Of a DNA stretch of 64,000 nt, positions 62,295 through 64,000 are shown piece by piece (position 1 is the stretch's first letter; every line of letters starts with the position of its first letter). The translations under genes and the position numbers were made by a program. The stretch is from Sphingobacterium spiritivorum ATCC 33861 (lineage in GTDB: Bacteria; Bacteroidota; Bacteroidia; Sphingobacteriales; Sphingobacteriaceae). The stretch is taken from the NCBI RefSeq assembly GCF_000143765.1, contig NZ_GL379770.1:1576903-1640902 (forward strand), written 5' to 3'. A model generated the notes under the pieces. It saw nothing but the letters and a program-made list of their open reading frames with translations. It ran no database searches and was not told where the DNA came from.

Positions 62295-63953
62295 CTTTAT
62301 TCATTTTTATTCTTTTTTCTTATTTCAACAACCTTACTGGCGCAGGAAGCAGGATATCAGATTTCTTACATGAGGAGCAGTAATGGTAAAATCCATGAAA
62401 AGCAAAGCCCGATTTTAGTATATGCCAATAAAGAGCAGACAGCGGTTACCAGTCAGCAGATTCTTGACGGTAAGGCCCGTTTCCCTTATGAACGCTATTT
62501 TGTAAATCGTAAAAACGGAGCTTATTATAAGATTTCCACTTTTGAAGGCGGTCGTGAAATTGCGACAGTCGACTCTGCTTTGCTGGAAAAGCAAAAACTG
62601 GTGATAACAGGAGAAACAAAAAAGATATTGGGTTATACTGTTAAGAAAGCTACTACTTCTGTTAATTCCAATACAATAGATTTATGGTTTACAGAAGAAA
62701 CCGGAATCAAAGCTTCACCGGTTGAATTAGGACAAAACTTAGGCCTGGTACTGGAAATGGTAAGGAATGGCAATTCAGCTGTTACCGCAACAAAGATTAA
62801 GAAAATAAAAAGCATACCCGCAGCGGTTAAACTACCGGAGTCAGGTTCATATGTAGATGAACTGACCTACCGGGATTTGCTATGGAAAAGCAGATTTGTC
62901 GATATCCCAGTATTCTATAAGCAACGTATCCGTTTTAATGATGCAACCCGTTCAGATAGCATACTGAGATTTGCAAACGGAACAGTCATTGTCAAAAAAG
63001 TAAAAATACCTGAACTCAAAAAGAATGAAGGTCAGGCCTTTGTAGAAGTTATTCAGCAGGCTAAGGGAGATGCATATGACCGTACAGGTTCGGTATTTCT
63101 GATTCCGGCGGATCGTGATATCAGCTTTCTGGACGGAATGCAAAACGGAATGAATACTTTGCCTGTGTATGAGAATGGCAATGGTAAGAAGTATCAGGGA
63201 ATGACGCAAACGGCTAATTTTGAACCGGTGCTCGAACTGATGCGATTTTTTACACCATTCGGTGTCAGCCAGTTTAATTACATCAAAATAAAAGGTAAAA
63301 CCTGGCAGGACAGCGTGAGCTATCGTCAGGAAATTTCTGAGCTTCTGCCACGTTTCGCAGGTAAAGAAGTCTATGTCGGAACATATATCGGTAATTATGA
63401 TAAAGAAGGGCATGAGGTGACTGTACGTCTGACTATTCATCCCGGTAAACCTCAGTTTTCGGAAGGGGCGAAGGTGCTTTCTCTTTTCAATACCACAAAT
63501 GTAATGGAAATGGGCGGTCAGGAATATCCGACCATGTTTAATCAGGAGAAAGGAGTGGAGGTCAGGTTTACATTAGATCAGGATGTCAAAAATGCACAGC
63601 TAAGATACATTACCACAGGTCATGGTGGCTGGGGAGAAGGTGATGAATTTGTTCCAAAAGCAAATACGATATACTTAGATGGTCAGCAGGCTTTCAGATT
63701 TACACCATGGAGGACAGAATGCGGTTCTTACAGGTTATCTAATCCTGCATCCGGCAATTTTGAAAACGGACTGTCATCTTCAGATTTAAGCCGCTCTAAC
63801 TGGTGTCCGGGTACGGTTACAAATCCGGTATACATTGATCTTGGCGATCTTAAAGCCGGAGAGCATACTATACGCGTCCATATCCCACAGGGAGAACCCG
63901 AAGGAACAAGTTTATCCTATTGGAATGTATCCGGAGCTCTACTCTATTACTAA
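62289..63953 (+). CDS. PNGase F-like amidase with GLPGLI-like N-terminal domain
   Basis: 554 residues with a signal peptide (ends LLAQ). Residues ~22-175 resemble the GLPGLI family (ITGETKKILGYTVKKA, then DLWFTEETGIKASPVELGQNLG). Residues ~225-550 resemble the two domains of peptide-N-glycosidase F: GDAYDRTGSVFL (Asp261 fits the catalytic Asp60 region), LRYITTGHGGWGEGDEF (Glu453 fits Glu206) and WCPGTVTNPVYIDL. A counterpart of Glu118 is not obvious. The family cleaves N-glycans from Asn in glycoproteins outside the cell. It is last in an operon with two micro-ORFs. Activity is likely but unproven. Confidence 0.8.
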   Translation: MKLYSFLFFFLISTTLLAQEAGYQISYMRSSNGKIHEKQSPILVYANKEQTAVTSQQILDGKARFPYERYFVNRKNGAYYKISTFEGGREIATVDSALLEKQKLVITGETKKILGYTVKKATTSVNSNTIDLWFTEETGIKASPVELGQNLGLVLEMVRNGNSAVTATKIKKIKSIPAAVKLPESGSYVDELTYRDLLWKSRFVDIPVFYKQRIRFNDATRSDSILRFANGTVIVKKVKIPELKKNEGQAFVEVIQQAKGDAYDRTGSVFLIPADRDISFLDGMQNGMNTLPVYENGNGKKYQGMTQTANFEPVLELMRFFTPFGVSQFNYIKIKGKTWQDSVSYRQEISELLPRFAGKEVYVGTYIGNYDKEGHEVTVRLTIHPGKPQFSEGAKVLSLFNTTNVMEMGGQEYPTMFNQEKGVEVRFTLDQDVKNAQLRYITTGHGGWGEGDEFVPKANTIYLDGQQAFRFTPWRTECGSYRLSNPASGNFENGLSSSDLSRSNWCPGTVTNPVYIDLGDLKAGEHTIRVHIPQGEPEGTSLSYWNVSGALLYY

Positions 63954-63960
63954 GCAACAA

Positions 63961-63994
63961 AAAAGCCTTCCCGCATGATCGGGAAGGCTTTTTT
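63961..63994 (+). terminator. Terminator after the PNGase-like gene
   Basis: AAAAGCCTTCCCG pairs with CGGGAAGGCTTTT around a 6-base loop, with a T run to the window end. Confidence 0.88.
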
Positions 63995-64000
63995 ATTTAA

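Overview
The window reads as chromosomal DNA of an aerobic, Sphingobacterium-like member of the Bacteroidota. The evidence is a SusC/SusD pair, several TonB-dependent receptors, many lipoproteins, S46 and S41 peptidases, DUF983 and AraC regulators, A+T-rich intergenic DNA, and promoters of the Bacteroidota form TTTG-N19/20-TAnnTTTG. I see no phage, integrase, insertion sequence, rRNA or CRISPR. The genus is an inference.

Layout. 1-3330: a truncated membrane-anchored regulator, tRNA-Pro(GGG), and a TetR-FabF operon. 3349-18983: a large heme-acquisition locus. The minus arm runs from a TonB receptor through three HmuY-like lipoproteins, two related unknown lipoproteins, a di-heme peroxidase and an S41 peptidase to a heme oxygenase. 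The divergent plus arm encodes HmuT, HmuU, an HmuV ATPase fused to a HemS/ChuS-like domain, a Fur-like protein that is only a DNA-binding domain, and an AraC regulator. 19073-25757: a tripartite RND efflux operon with its TetR repressor and a family of palindromic operators, two of them inside the adaptor's coding sequence. 25958-36285: GH3, sulfatase, GH95-like, GH109-like and a second sulfatase plus AraC, fitting removal of sugars and sulfate from mucin-like or fucosylated glycans. 36412-38787: a siderophore-type TonB receptor behind a probable iron box. 38945-43385: MsrB, fasciclin, glutamate dehydrogenase, DUF983, AraC. 43895-48456: SusC/SusD. 49396-51298: OhrR-Ohr-DUF1304-nitroreductase. 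51415-60946: small transporter, CopA-like copper ATPase with five tandem Cys-rich modules, small membrane protein, DPP11-type S46 peptidase, OxyR, ClC channel/exchanger, riboflavin synthase. 60947-62288: an RNA-rich, repeat-rich intergenic region with two near-identical putative sRNA genes, a third, a 171-bp tandem palindromic repeat and two related micro-ORFs leading into a PNGase F-like gene at 62289-63953.

How the genes work together. The heme receptor and HmuY lipoproteins would capture heme at the surface, HmuTUV would import it, and the heme oxygenase and perhaps the HemS-like domain would handle or degrade it. Inverted repeats resembling TTATTTAGA-N5-TCTAAATAA lie in front of the heme receptor, one HmuY gene and the siderophore receptor, which suggests shared iron control. 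Peroxide and organic-peroxide defence (OxyR, Ohr, MsrB) and copper export suit an aerobe that handles iron and heme.

The strongest candidates for something new are the HmuV-HemS fusion with its adjacent mini-Fur, the duplicated sRNA genes with a covarying hairpin and an operator-like repeat in their promoters, the paired micro-ORFs ahead of the PNGase F-like gene, and the efflux operators that are also translated. All calls come from reading the sequence and from memory of the families; no database search was run.
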